DNA of 64,000 nucleotides from Variovorax sp. N23 (GTDB lineage Bacteria; Pseudomonadota; Gammaproteobacteria; Burkholderiales; Burkholderiaceae_C): positions 62,001 through 126,000 of the forward strand of contig NZ_JAOOPY010000009.1 in assembly GCF_025486315.1 (NCBI RefSeq), read 5' to 3'. The first letter of the stretch is position 1. Every line of letters begins with the position of its first letter. The translations under genes were made by a program, and so were the position numbers. The notes beneath the pieces were generated by a model. That model saw only the letters and a list, made by a program, of their open reading frames with translations. It did not search any database and was not told where the DNA came from. This document shows, one piece after another, positions 27,714 to 36,075 of the stretch.

Positions 27714-28100
27714 ATGACCGACCGAGCGACACCCCGCCCCCACCGTCACCCCGGCGTGCAGGTGCTGGGGGACCAGGGAGAAGAAGGCCGCAAGGCCTTC
27801 TTCATCGAGATCGAGGCGCGACCCGGGCAGGAGGACGCGGTGGTGCAGATGCTGCGCGACATCCGGGCCTGTGTCGAAGACGAGCCCGCCACCGGCCCCT
27901 GGTTCGCGGTCCGGTTCTCGACGACGCGCTTCGGCATCTTCGAGGCCTTTCCCGATCTGGCGGGGCGCCAGGCCCATGTGGAAGGCGGCGGCGGAGACAT
28001 CTTCCGCGACATCGAGCGGATGAACGCCATCCTCGATGTCGCGGCCCGGGTCCATCGGGTCGATGTACTGATGAGCAAGGACCGGTTCGCCCATCTTTAG
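27714..28100 (+). CDS. Antibiotic-biosynthesis-monooxygenase (ABM) fold protein
   Basis: 128 residues. After a charged lead, AFFIEIEARPGQEDAVVQML and ATGPWFAVRFSTTRFGIFEAFPD show the dimeric ferredoxin-like ABM pattern found in quinol monooxygenases and many small stress proteins. Two ATGs are near the AAGGAG site; the second, at 27714, has the proper six-base spacing. It is divergent from an AraC regulator gene, suggesting induction by that protein. Enzymatic activity is not established by sequence, and some ABM proteins are not enzymes. Confidence 0.75.
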   Translation: MTDRATPRPHRHPGVQVLGDQGEEGRKAFFIEIEARPGQEDAVVQMLRDIRACVEDEPATGPWFAVRFSTTRFGIFEAFPDLAGRQAHVEGGGGDIFRDIERMNAILDVAARVHRVDVLMSKDRFAHL

Positions 28101-28102
28101 CC

Positions 28103-28118
28103 GCGGCCGGCCGGCCGC
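28103..28118. terminator. GC-rich perfect palindrome between convergent genes
   Basis: The 16-base palindrome GCGGCCGGCCGGCCGC lies directly after the ABM gene and 14 bases before the convergent DUF3830 stop. It has no T-run, so an intrinsic terminator is only a possibility. Confidence 0.35.
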
Positions 28119-28131
28119 GCGCCGGGGGCTC

Positions 28132-28557
28132 TCAGGCAAGCTCGAACAGCACGTCCTGCGCGCCTTCCCACAGCACCTTCACGCCCAGCGCGCGCAGGTT
28201 TTCCTTGCCTTCGACGATGGTGAGGAAGTGGTTGCCGGCCAGTTGCCCCATCTTGCTGGCGAAGCTGCAGGCGCCGTAGGCCAGGATGATCTCGGTCTCG
28301 CTGTAGCCGCCCGGGTAGAACAGGATGTCGCCGACCGACGGGTGGCTGGTGTGGTTCTCGAAGCCCACGGGCGTGCCGTCGTTCTCCAGCTTGAATTCGC
28401 CCAGCGGCACCCAGCAGCCCTCGCCGCTCCAGCGCACGTGAATCAGCTTTTGCCGGTACGGCAGCAGCTTCGAGAAGGCCGCCACGGTGAGGGGGGCATC
28501 GGGATGGGTTTCAGCGATGAATTCGTAGCCGCCGGCGGTGATCTTGAGTCGGGTCAT
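28132..28557 (-). CDS. DUF3830-family protein (cyclophilin-like fold)
   Basis: 141 residues beginning MTRLKITAGGYEFIAETHPDAP and containing GDILFYPGGYSETEIILAYG, the pattern of DUF3830 proteins, which share a cyclophilin-like beta barrel. No catalytic function has been shown for them. They recur beside amidohydrolases and ABC importers in ureide and pyrimidine catabolic loci, which agrees with its place as the last gene of this operon, 20 bases after the deaminase-like gene. Confidence 0.8.
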   Translation of the reverse strand: MTRLKITAGGYEFIAETHPDAPLTVAAFSKLLPYRQKLIHVRWSGEGCWVPLGEFKLENDGTPVGFENHTSHPSVGDILFYPGGYSETEIILAYGACSFASKMGQLAGNHFLTIVEGKENLRALGVKVLWEGAQDVLFELA

Positions 28558-28577
28558 GGGATGGGTGGAGTTCGTAG

Positions 28578-30038
28578 TCAGCCGCAGCAGCCGCCGAGGT
28601 GGCCGTCGCGGTAGAAGGGGGCGAGGTCTTGGGCCAGGGCCTGCACGGTTCGGCGCCAGCCGTGATGGCCGGCGTCCGACGCGAGCGCGGCGCGCAGGCG
28701 GCCGCGCAATTCTGCCTGCAACGCGAGCTCGTCGACGCCGCACACCCGGCCGGCATCGACCACCGTGCGGCCGCCCGCGATCACCGTGTGGATGTGGCGG
28801 CCGTTGCCGCGCGCCAGCAGCAGGTCGAGCGGGTCGATGTCGTCGAACAGCGGGTCGTCGTCGAGCGCATCCCAGTCGAGCAGCACGATGTCGGCCGGTG
28901 CGCCGGGCGCGATGCGACCGCGCGAGGCAAAGCGCCACAGCTGCGCCGGCGTCATGGTCGTGTCGTAGCCCCAGCCCCGATGCAGCGCATAGGCCAGGCG
29001 CGCCTCGCGCAGCGCGTCGTCGTCTTCGTCGAAGGCCATGCCGTCGAGGCCCATCGCGACCTTGCAGCCTTGCGTGAGCATCTCGGCCAGTGGCGCGATG
29101 CCCGACTTGAGGCCGAGGTTCGAGCTGGTGTTGACCGCGATGCTCGCGCCGCGTTCGGCGATCAGCGCCAGTTCTTCCGGCCGCGCCCAGGTGGCATGCG
29201 CCAGCGTGAGCCGTGGGCTCAGCAGGCCGATGTCGTCGAGGAAGCGGACGATGCCCCCGGGATGGGCCTCGTCGGCCCAGGCGCGCTGGTACTTCGTTTC
29301 GAGCAGGTGCATGTGCACGCGGCGGCCGTTGTCGGCCGATGCGCGTGCGATGGCTTCGAGCAACGGCGCGCTGCACCACTGCACGGCCGTCGGCCCGTAC
29401 TGCACATCGACATGCGCGGCGTGACCGTCCGACGCGACCATGGCCGCGACCTCGTCGACCTGCGCGAGCTGCTGCGCCGGCTCGACCGGCTTCACGGCGA
29501 GGCGCTGCGCCACCGCCTCGCGGATGCCCGGCCGCAACGCCGCGAGCACCGTCGCGTCGTCGCTGTAGCCGATGCCATGCCGGTCGCGCATCGAGACCGC
29601 GAAGCCGATGCGCACACCCACGTCGCGCGCGGCACGCGCCACCGCGGCCGCCTCGTCGACGTAAGGCATTCCACCCTGCACGCGGGTGTAGTGCACCATC
29701 AGGTCGACCACGCCATGGCGCAGCGAGCGCGAGAACGAGGTCGCCGCACACAGGTACGGGTCCATGCCCGGCGTCAGGCCCAGAAAGGGCAGCCAGCTTT
29801 CCAGAGGCTGGTTGAAGGCGCCCAGCGTGGCGCTGCGGTGGGTGCGCGCATGGTCGTGTGCGTTGGCCAGCGCCGGCAGGGCGAGCCGCCGTCGGCCGGG
29901 CACCGCATCAGGCAGCGGCGTGAGCGCATCGACGCGGCCGTCGGCGAGCGTGATGCGCATGTCGCGCTGGGCGGGTGCGGCGCCGGGGTCGGCCAGCAGC
30001 CAGGCGCAGTCGAGCGTGGCGGGGTCAGCCGTCGTCAT
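28578..30038 (-). CDS. Amidohydrolase-superfamily deaminase/chlorohydrolase-like enzyme
   Basis: 486 residues with the metal-site pattern of subtype III amidohydrolases: HDH at 61-63 (NAHDHARTH), a His in VHMHLLETKYQ, a His in LAHATW and the Asp in GLDGMAFDEDDD. The Glu in HLLETK fits the proton shuttle of cytosine deaminase/TrzN/AtzB-type enzymes that remove amino, chloro or similar groups from N-heterocycles. The ATG overlaps the stop of the binding-protein gene by four bases. In this operon it could supply the oxo-ring substrate for the cyanurate-hydrolase-like enzyme, but the true substrate is unknown. Confidence 0.75.
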   Translation of the reverse strand: MTTADPATLDCAWLLADPGAAPAQRDMRITLADGRVDALTPLPDAVPGRRRLALPALANAHDHARTHRSATLGAFNQPLESWLPFLGLTPGMDPYLCAATSFSRSLRHGVVDLMVHYTRVQGGMPYVDEAAAVARAARDVGVRIGFAVSMRDRHGIGYSDDATVLAALRPGIREAVAQRLAVKPVEPAQQLAQVDEVAAMVASDGHAAHVDVQYGPTAVQWCSAPLLEAIARASADNGRRVHMHLLETKYQRAWADEAHPGGIVRFLDDIGLLSPRLTLAHATWARPEELALIAERGASIAVNTSSNLGLKSGIAPLAEMLTQGCKVAMGLDGMAFDEDDDALREARLAYALHRGWGYDTTMTPAQLWRFASRGRIAPGAPADIVLLDWDALDDDPLFDDIDPLDLLLARGNGRHIHTVIAGGRTVVDAGRVCGVDELALQAELRGRLRAALASDAGHHGWRRTVQALAQDLAPFYRDGHLGGCCG

Positions 30039-31078
30039 TTCACAGCGGCCCTGCGCTCGGCCAGCGGCGGCAGGAAGCGGCGGTCAAACACCTCGGCGGC
30101 CGTCGGCACGCGCTGCAGGTCGAAGGCTTCCTTGAGCTGCAGGAACGAGCGTGCGAAGCGCGCATCGCTCACGTCGCCCAGGCCCTGCGTCGCGACCTCG
30201 GGCGTCAGCATGATGGTCTTGAGCGTGTACATCAGGCGGCGCTTCTCCAGGTCCTTGTTGAGCAGCGGCTCGCGCTTCATCATCGCGGCGATGGCGGCAT
30301 CGGGGTCGGCGATGGTGTCGCGCACGGCCTTGTGCACCGCGCGCACCAGGCCGGCGACGGCCTCGGGTTTGTCCTTGAGGAGCTGCTGCGACACCATCAC
30401 GCCGTTGCCGTAGAGCTCGACGCCGTAGTCGCCGTAGTGGAACCAGCGGATGTCCTTGTCTGGGTGGACGCCCTGCGCCACCAGGTTCATGTAGCTGGTC
30501 ACCGAGAACACAGCCGCACCGTCGACATGGTCCTTCAGCAGCAGTTGCTCCTGCAGGTTGGGCGCCACGTTGGTCCACTTCACCTTGGTCGCGTCGATCC
30601 CCGCCTTGGCCGCGATCACCGGGAACATGCGCGCTGCCGCACCGCCGGCCGCCGTGCCGAGCGTGCGGCCTTCGAGGTCCTTGGGCGTCCTGACCGGGCT
30701 CGACGCCTTCACGATCAATGCGTAGGGCGCGCGGTTGTAGAGCATGTAGACCATCACGGGTGCCTGGCCCGGTTTGGCCGCGGCGTTCTGCACGATGGCG
30801 TTGACGTCGCCGAAGCCGGCCTGGTAGGCACCCGCCATGACCTTGGTCACGGTGGCGGCCGAGCCGTCGCCCTGGTCGATGGTCACGGCCAGCTTCTCCT
30901 GCGCGAAGTAGCCCTTGTCCTCGGCCAGGTAGTACCAGGCATGGATGCCCTGCAGCTTCCAGTCGAGCACGAACTTGATGGGCGTGACGGCCTGGGCCAT
31001 GGCCGGCTGCAGCGCGCACGCCGAAGCCAGGGACGCGAACGCCAGGACGGCCAGGCGGCGGGAAAATCGATGGTGCAT
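30035..31078 (-). CDS. ABC importer periplasmic binding protein, NMT1/THI5-like (first of two)
   Basis: 347 residues with a signal peptide ending around ALQPAMAQA and a type II binding-protein core starting IKFVLDWKLQGIHAWYYLAEDKGYF. The NMT1/THI5-like group binds thiamine-pyrimidine precursors, nitrate, sulfonates and other small ring compounds. It resembles the second binding protein of the same operon (36899-37933) closely in layout, so the single ATPase/permease pair may be served by two receptors. It lies 45 bases downstream of the dienelactone hydrolase gene. Confidence 0.88.
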   Translation of the reverse strand: MHHRFSRRLAVLAFASLASACALQPAMAQAVTPIKFVLDWKLQGIHAWYYLAEDKGYFAQEKLAVTIDQGDGSAATVTKVMAGAYQAGFGDVNAIVQNAAAKPGQAPVMVYMLYNRAPYALIVKASSPVRTPKDLEGRTLGTAAGGAAARMFPVIAAKAGIDATKVKWTNVAPNLQEQLLLKDHVDGAAVFSVTSYMNLVAQGVHPDKDIRWFHYGDYGVELYGNGVMVSQQLLKDKPEAVAGLVRAVHKAVRDTIADPDAAIAAMMKREPLLNKDLEKRRLMYTLKTIMLTPEVATQGLGDVSDARFARSFLQLKEAFDLQRVPTAAEVFDRRFLPPLAERRAAVK

Positions 31079-31123
31079 GGAAGCTCCTGAAGATAGCGAT
31101 GGAAAGGGAAGGCGCGCGGCGAC

Positions 31124-31792
31124 TCAGGCCGCGCCGGTGCGCTGCAGGAAATCGAGCGTGCGTTGCCACGCGAGCGATGCGCTCGGCGCGTCGTACAGCG
31201 GGCGGTAGGGGTTGGCGAAGGCGTGGCCCGCGGGGTACCAATGCAACCGGTGATCGGCCACACCGGCCGCTTCGAGCTGGGCCGCTAGCACCTTCACGGT
31301 GGGCGGCGTGAAGACTTCGTCGCGCTCGCCGAAATGGCCGAGCAGCGGACAGCGGATCCGCGCCACCTGCGCGTCGCTGCGCTCGACGTTGCCGTAGAAC
31401 ACGACCGCCGAATCCACCTGCCCGGCGATCGCCATGTCGAGCGCCCAACCGCCGCCCAGGCAGTAGCCCATCGACGCGACCTTGCCGTTGCCATCCGGCG
31501 ATGCGCGCAAGTACGCGGCGCAGGCGCCGAGCGTGGCGATCGCCGCGTCGTCGCGAATCGTCTGGATCAGCGTGCGTGCGCCGTCCACGTCCTTCGCCAC
31601 CTCGCCGCGATAGAGGTCGGCCCCGAGCACCAGGTAGCCGGCGTCGGCCAGCTGCTGGCAGGTTTCAACGATCTGCGGGTTGAGGCCGAACCACTCGTGG
31701 ACCATCACGATGGCCGGTGCCGGCAAGGTGGCGGGCCGGGCCAGCCAGCCGCGCATCGTGGTGCCGTCGGGCAGCGGGATGTCGACGTTCAT
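31124..31792 (-). CDS. Dienelactone hydrolase-family alpha/beta hydrolase
   Basis: 222 residues. The nucleophile is Cys in GYCLGGGWA (replacing the usual Ser, as in dienelactone hydrolase), the acid is probably Asp in FGERDEVF, and the His is in YPAGHAFANP. The N-terminal VMVHEWFGLNPQI is family-typical. The start overlaps the permease stop by four bases. Here the enzyme may hydrolyse a lactone or ester side product. Its link to ureide breakdown is only by operon position. Confidence 0.85.
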   Translation of the reverse strand: MNVDIPLPDGTTMRGWLARPATLPAPAIVMVHEWFGLNPQIVETCQQLADAGYLVLGADLYRGEVAKDVDGARTLIQTIRDDAAIATLGACAAYLRASPDGNGKVASMGYCLGGGWALDMAIAGQVDSAVVFYGNVERSDAQVARIRCPLLGHFGERDEVFTPPTVKVLAAQLEAAGVADHRLHWYPAGHAFANPYRPLYDAPSASLAWQRTLDFLQRTGAA

Positions 31793-32577
31793 GCGCCGCC
31801 CGTCGCGAGATCGGTCTTGCGCTGCGACCAGCCGGTCACGCGCTGCTCGACCAACGACGACAGCGCATACAGCACCACGCCCATGGCCGCGAGCAGGAAC
31901 AGCCCGGCGAACACCATCGGCACGTCGAAGTTGCCGCTGGCGATCATCATCACCGTGCCGATGCCCTTGTTCGACGCCACCGTCTCGGCCAGCACCGTGC
32001 CGACGAAGGACAGCGTGATCGCGATCTTGAGCGACGCAAAGAGGTAGGGCATGGCGCGCGGCAGGCCGACGTTCCACAGGATGTCGCGCTTGCGCGCGCC
32101 GAGCACGCGCAGCACGTCTTCCAGTTCGGGCTCGGTGCTCGCGAGGCCGGTGGCGACGTTCACCACCACGGGGAAGATGCTGATCACCATCGACGTGAGA
32201 ATGGCCGGCACCGTGCCCGCGCCGAACCACACGACGAAGAGCGGCACCACCGCCACCTTCGGGATGCTGGAGAAGCCGACCAGCAGCGGGTAGGTCACGT
32301 CGTAGGCCAGCTTCGACGAGCCGATGCCGACCCCGATCACGATGCCCGCCAGCACGCCGAAAGCGAAGCCGACGAAGGTGGTGTAGAGCGTCTGCAGCGC
32401 ATGCGGCCACAGGAGCGGCATCTTCTCGACCAGCACCGCGGCGATCTGGCTCGGACGCGGCAGGATGAGGTCCGACACGCCGAAGGCGAGGCAGATCACT
32501 TCCCACAGCACGAAGAAGCCGATGAGTGCGGCGGCGGACAGCACGCGCTGGCGCAGGACCGGAGACAGCGCGTTCAT
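31789..32577 (-). CDS. ABC importer permease, nitrate/sulfonate/pyrimidine type
   Basis: 262 residues with six membrane segments and the cytoplasmic loop LRVLGARKRDILWNVGLPRAMP, the EAA-like motif that contacts the ATPase, as in the SsuC/TauC/ThiX group. It overlaps the ATPase gene by four bases upstream and the hydrolase gene by four bases downstream, showing tight coupling. It forms an importer with the ATPase at 32574-33455 and one or both NMT1-like binding proteins. Confidence 0.92.
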   Translation of the reverse strand: MNALSPVLRQRVLSAAALIGFFVLWEVICLAFGVSDLILPRPSQIAAVLVEKMPLLWPHALQTLYTTFVGFAFGVLAGIVIGVGIGSSKLAYDVTYPLLVGFSSIPKVAVVPLFVVWFGAGTVPAILTSMVISIFPVVVNVATGLASTEPELEDVLRVLGARKRDILWNVGLPRAMPYLFASLKIAITLSFVGTVLAETVASNKGIGTVMMIASGNFDVPMVFAGLFLLAAMGVVLYALSSLVEQRVTGWSQRKTDLATGGA

Positions 32578-33455
32578 GCCGCCACCTCTTCGATCACGGG
32601 AGCCGCCACAGCAGGCGCAGGCGTGGCGTCGCCATCGCGCCGGGCTTCGGCGATGCGCATGCGCAGCTGCTGCACAAGCGTCGCGAACTCGGGCGCGTAG
32701 CTGCTCTCCAGCGTGCGCGGCCGGGCGAAGCCGACATCGCGTGTCTCCAGGATGCGGCCGGGCCGCGAGCTCATCACGCAGATGCGGTTGGCGAGGTAGG
32801 CCGATTCGCGCAGGTCGTGCGTCACCAGCAGCACCGTGGGGCGGCGGGCCATCCAGAGGCTCTGCATGATGTCCCACAGCTCTTCGCGGGTGAACTGGTC
32901 GAGCGCACCGAAGGGCTCGTCCAGCAGCAGCAGTTCGGGCTCGTGCACCAGCGCGCGGCACAGCGACGCGCGCTGCAGCATGCCGCCCGAGAGCTGCCAC
33001 GGCCGCTTGTCGCCGAAGCCCTTGAGGCCGACCTGCGCGAGCAGCGCGTCGACGCGGTCCCGGTACTCGCCCTTTTTCTTCTTCGCGAAGTCCTGGCGGA
33101 AGGGCTGGACGATCTTCAGCGGGATCATGACGTTCTCGCGGATCGTGAGCCACGGCAGCATCGTCGGGTTCTGGAACGCCAGGCCGATGCGCAGGCGCGG
33201 TGCCTGCGACGCATGCGCTGCGGCGGGCTTCGTGCCCACGGTGCCGACCTCGCGGCCGCCGGCGATCACCGCGCCGGAGGTCGGCTTGAGCAGCCCCGCC
33301 ACCAGCTTGAGGATGGTCGATTTGCCGCAGCCGCTCGGCCCCACCAGCGCGACGAAGTCGCCTTCGGCGATGCCCAGCGTGGTGTGGTCGAGCGCGATGG
33401 TGCCGCCGCCGTAGCGCAGCATCACGTCGGACAGTTGGATGAAGCTCTGGCTCAT
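32574..33455 (-). CDS. ABC importer ATPase, nitrate/sulfonate/pyrimidine type
   Basis: 293 residues. Walker A is GPSGCGKST, the signature is LSGGMLQRASL (Met replacing the more common Gln), Walker B is LLLLDEPFGALD, and the switch His is in LLVTHDLRE. A Lys-rich insert KKKKGEYRDR lies mid-domain, and the Ala/Pro-rich tail is longer than usual. It powers the permease encoded immediately downstream. It lies 25 bases after the cyanurate-hydrolase-like gene. Confidence 0.92.
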   Translation of the reverse strand: MSQSFIQLSDVMLRYGGGTIALDHTTLGIAEGDFVALVGPSGCGKSTILKLVAGLLKPTSGAVIAGGREVGTVGTKPAAAHASQAPRLRIGLAFQNPTMLPWLTIRENVMIPLKIVQPFRQDFAKKKKGEYRDRVDALLAQVGLKGFGDKRPWQLSGGMLQRASLCRALVHEPELLLLDEPFGALDQFTREELWDIMQSLWMARRPTVLLVTHDLRESAYLANRICVMSSRPGRILETRDVGFARPRTLESSYAPEFATLVQQLRMRIAEARRDGDATPAPAVAAPVIEEVAA

Positions 33456-33480
33456 GGTGTCTTTCGGAAAGAGAGGTCGT

Positions 33481-34599
33481 TCAGGAAGAAGGCATGCGCA
33501 CGATGGCCGCCACCGGTCCGCCGCCCGGCGGACCCTGGTGTTCGGCACCGCCCGACACGTAGAGCGCGGTGCGCCCCACGACGGACGCCAGCACGCCGCC
33601 CACGGCCGCGCGCGCATGGCGTGTCGAGTTGATGTCGGAGTCGTTGAGCATGGTGTGGCGCGCGCCACGCACGCGGCCGTCGGGGCTGGCCTCGGCCTTG
33701 GCGAGCAGGTTGACCAGGCGCGACGCGATGGCGCCGGCATCGCGCTCCGGGTCGAGCCCGAAGTACGTCCGCAGCAACGTGCGAACGCCCACCGCATCGA
33801 CCGCGTCGCGCATCAGCGTGTGGCCGATGCGGAAGGCCGATGCACTGCCGTTTGCCTCGCCGAGCACGATGACGACGTTGCCTTCGAGCTCGATGCCGGC
33901 CGACACCGACGCCCGCGCCGAATGCAGCGTGGCGTCGTGCAGCACCGCCGCATCGCTCAAGCGCTCGGGCGCGATCTCGCCCAGCGCCAGGCCCACGCCC
34001 AGCGCCGAGGCGCCGCGCGAATACCCCATCGATTCGTAGGTGTCGCGCGTGACCGGCTCGGCGCCGCGCCGCAGCGCATCGTCGACCTTGGCCGAGGTGA
34101 GCAGCGGGCATTTCACCTGCGCGAAGTGCACGTCGGCCGCGTCGGCGATGCCGGCGTCGCGCATGGCGTCGCGCACCGCGTCGGCGGTGGCCTCCACCTG
34201 CGCCATGCGGCCCATCTCTTCGGGCGCGAAGTCGCGGGTGTGGGCGATGCCGACGACCAGGCGCTTCTCGCCATGCGTCGGTGCGGAATCGACCGTCTCG
34301 CGCGTGAACACCGTGAAGTGCGGCGACAGCACGCCCTCGGTGCCTCCGGACATCACCAACGCGACGCGCGCATGCACCGCGTCGGCCGTGCAGTCGAGAT
34401 ACGGCGCGAGGAAGTGGCACCAGGCCGTGGCCGCGAAGTCGCGTGTGTGGTCGTTGACACAGCCGTTGCCTTCGGTCTTGCCCATCACCGCGACGATGTG
34501 GCACGGATCGATGTCACCCGCGTCGATCAGCGCCTGCACGCCGCTCAGGTCGCCGGGGCCGCGGCACGCGACCACGTGCACACCGACGTTCTGGCTCAC
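33481..34599 (-). CDS. Cyanuric acid amidohydrolase/barbiturase-family ring-opening hydrolase (AtzD/TrzD-like)
   Basis: 372 residues built from the three repeats unique to this family. AVMGKTEGNGCVND (Lys41) and VMSGGTEGVLSPH (Ser84) lie in the first. QVKCPLL (Lys163), MGYSRGAS and RASVSAG (Ser233) lie in the second. LAKAEASPDGRV (Lys301) and YVSGGAEHQGPPGGGP (Ser349) lie in the third, giving the three Ser-Lys pairs. Known members open cyanuric acid to carboxybiuret or barbiturate to ureidomalonate. The motifs look closest to AtzD, and atzEG, atzF and biuH homologues are in the same window, favouring cyanurate. Barbiturate remains possible given the dihydroorotase-like neighbour. It starts with GTG and overlaps that neighbour's stop by four bases. 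Confidence 0.88.
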   Translation of the reverse strand: MSQNVGVHVVACRGPGDLSGVQALIDAGDIDPCHIVAVMGKTEGNGCVNDHTRDFAATAWCHFLAPYLDCTADAVHARVALVMSGGTEGVLSPHFTVFTRETVDSAPTHGEKRLVVGIAHTRDFAPEEMGRMAQVEATADAVRDAMRDAGIADAADVHFAQVKCPLLTSAKVDDALRRGAEPVTRDTYESMGYSRGASALGVGLALGEIAPERLSDAAVLHDATLHSARASVSAGIELEGNVVIVLGEANGSASAFRIGHTLMRDAVDAVGVRTLLRTYFGLDPERDAGAIASRLVNLLAKAEASPDGRVRGARHTMLNDSDINSTRHARAAVGGVLASVVGRTALYVSGGAEHQGPPGGGPVAAIVRMPSS

Positions 34600-36065
34600 G
34601 ATGCGCTCCAGTCCACCTCGCCCACCGGCACCGCGGTGCGCGGCACGCCGGGCGGCGTCTCGAGGATGGCGCTGCTGTAGTGCTCGGTGTTGCGCGGCTT
34701 GGGGCTAGGCATCTGCTGCACCGTCTTCACCGAGCGGCCCCAGCCCACGGCATCGGTCACCAGCTTGCCGTCGCGCATCACGAAGCGGCCGCGCAGCAGC
34801 GTGTGCAGCGGGTAGCCCTTCACAGGGCGGCCGTTCCAGGGCGATATCTTGCTGATGCTCTGCAGCTTGTTCTGCGAGAGGATGCCGGCGCGCTCCATGT
34901 CGACGAAGGCGATGTCGGCATGCGCGCCCGGCGCGATCACGCCCTTGGTGCCATACAGGCCCCAGGCCTTGGCCGGCGCGACGGAACTCCAGCGCACGTA
35001 GTCCATCAGCGAGGCGCGGCCGCGGTTCACTTCGGTGAGCATCAGCGGCATCTGCGTCTCGACACCAGGGAAGCCGCAGTCGCAGTCCCAGATGCTCTCG
35101 CGCGTCTTTTCTTCGGGCGTGTGCGGCGCGTGGTCGGTGGCGATCATGTCGAGCGTGCCGTCCATCAGCGCGTCCCACAGCGGCTGGTTGTGACGCGCCT
35201 CGCGGATCGGCGGGTTGAGCCGCATCACGCCACCGAGCTTCAACATGTGGTCGGTGTTGAGCAGCAGGTACTGCGGGCAGGTTTCTGCCGTCACGTCGAC
35301 GCCGCGGCGCTTGGCCTCGCGCAGCAGGAACAGCGAATCGGCCGCGCTGTGGTGCGCGATGTGCACGCGCGCGCCGGTCCACTCGGCCAGCGTGAGCACG
35401 CGGCCGATGGCCTCGATCTCGGCCACTGCCGGGCGCGCGGCCAGGTGCGCCATCGCATCGATGCGGCCGGCCTCCTGCATCTTCTTCTGGCGGCGGAACA
35501 GAATCGACGAATTCTCCGCATGCACCACCGTGCGGATGCCCAGCGGCGCGAGCTTCTCGAAGCCTTCGAGCAGCGCGCCGTCGGTCGGTGCCGGCAGGTT
35601 GCCGAAGGTGTTGCCGACGAAGGCCTTGAAGCTGGTCACGCCGGCGTCGAGCAGTTCCTCGAGGCGGTCAACGGTGTCGTCGCCCAGCAGGCCATGGATG
35701 CCGAAGTCGCAGTACGACGCCTCGGCCGCCTTCTGCTTCATGCGCAGCGCCTCGATGGTGCCGGTGGCCGGGTGGGTGTTGGGCATCTCGAAGACGGTGG
35801 TCACGCCGCCCATCGCGGCGGCGGCCGAGCCGGTCTTCCAGGTTTCCTTGTTGGGGTAGCCCGGGTCGCGGAAGTGCACGTGGCTGTCGATGGCGCCGGG
35901 CAGCAGGTACAGGCCGTCGGCACGCATCTCTTCGCGCGCGGGCGGCATGGTGTCGTCGTGGCCGACGGCCACGATCCGCTCGCCCGCGATGGCGACCGAG
36001 GCTTCGATGATCTGGTCCGGCGAGACGATGCGCGCGCCGCGGATGACGAGGTCGACTTCTTTCAT
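34596..36065 (-). CDS. Dihydroorotase/allantoinase-like cyclic amidohydrolase
   Basis: 489 residues. Metal ligands are visible as DSHVHFRDPG near 60, a metal-bridging Lys position in SFKAFVGNT, His in VHAENS and VHIAHHS, and Asp in ATDHAPHTPEEK. These are shared by dihydroorotase, allantoinase and hydantoinases. The protein is longer than PyrC-type enzymes and ends with a Pro-rich segment, so it is not the housekeeping enzyme. It should open or close a cyclic ureide ring. Coupled to the cyanurate-hydrolase-like gene by a four-base overlap, it probably works on a related ring compound. The exact substrate is unknown. Confidence 0.82.
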   Translation of the reverse strand: MKEVDLVIRGARIVSPDQIIEASVAIAGERIVAVGHDDTMPPAREEMRADGLYLLPGAIDSHVHFRDPGYPNKETWKTGSAAAAMGGVTTVFEMPNTHPATGTIEALRMKQKAAEASYCDFGIHGLLGDDTVDRLEELLDAGVTSFKAFVGNTFGNLPAPTDGALLEGFEKLAPLGIRTVVHAENSSILFRRQKKMQEAGRIDAMAHLAARPAVAEIEAIGRVLTLAEWTGARVHIAHHSAADSLFLLREAKRRGVDVTAETCPQYLLLNTDHMLKLGGVMRLNPPIREARHNQPLWDALMDGTLDMIATDHAPHTPEEKTRESIWDCDCGFPGVETQMPLMLTEVNRGRASLMDYVRWSSVAPAKAWGLYGTKGVIAPGAHADIAFVDMERAGILSQNKLQSISKISPWNGRPVKGYPLHTLLRGRFVMRDGKLVTDAVGWGRSVKTVQQMPSPKPRNTEHYSSAILETPPGVPRTAVPVGEVDWSAS

Positions 36066-36075
36066 GTCGCGCTCC

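Noticed and set aside
34596..36065. Housekeeping dihydroorotase (pyrC)
   Set aside because: It is much longer than the PyrC type, sits in a catabolic operon and is coupled to a ring-opening hydrolase gene. Only pyrE in this window looks biosynthetic.
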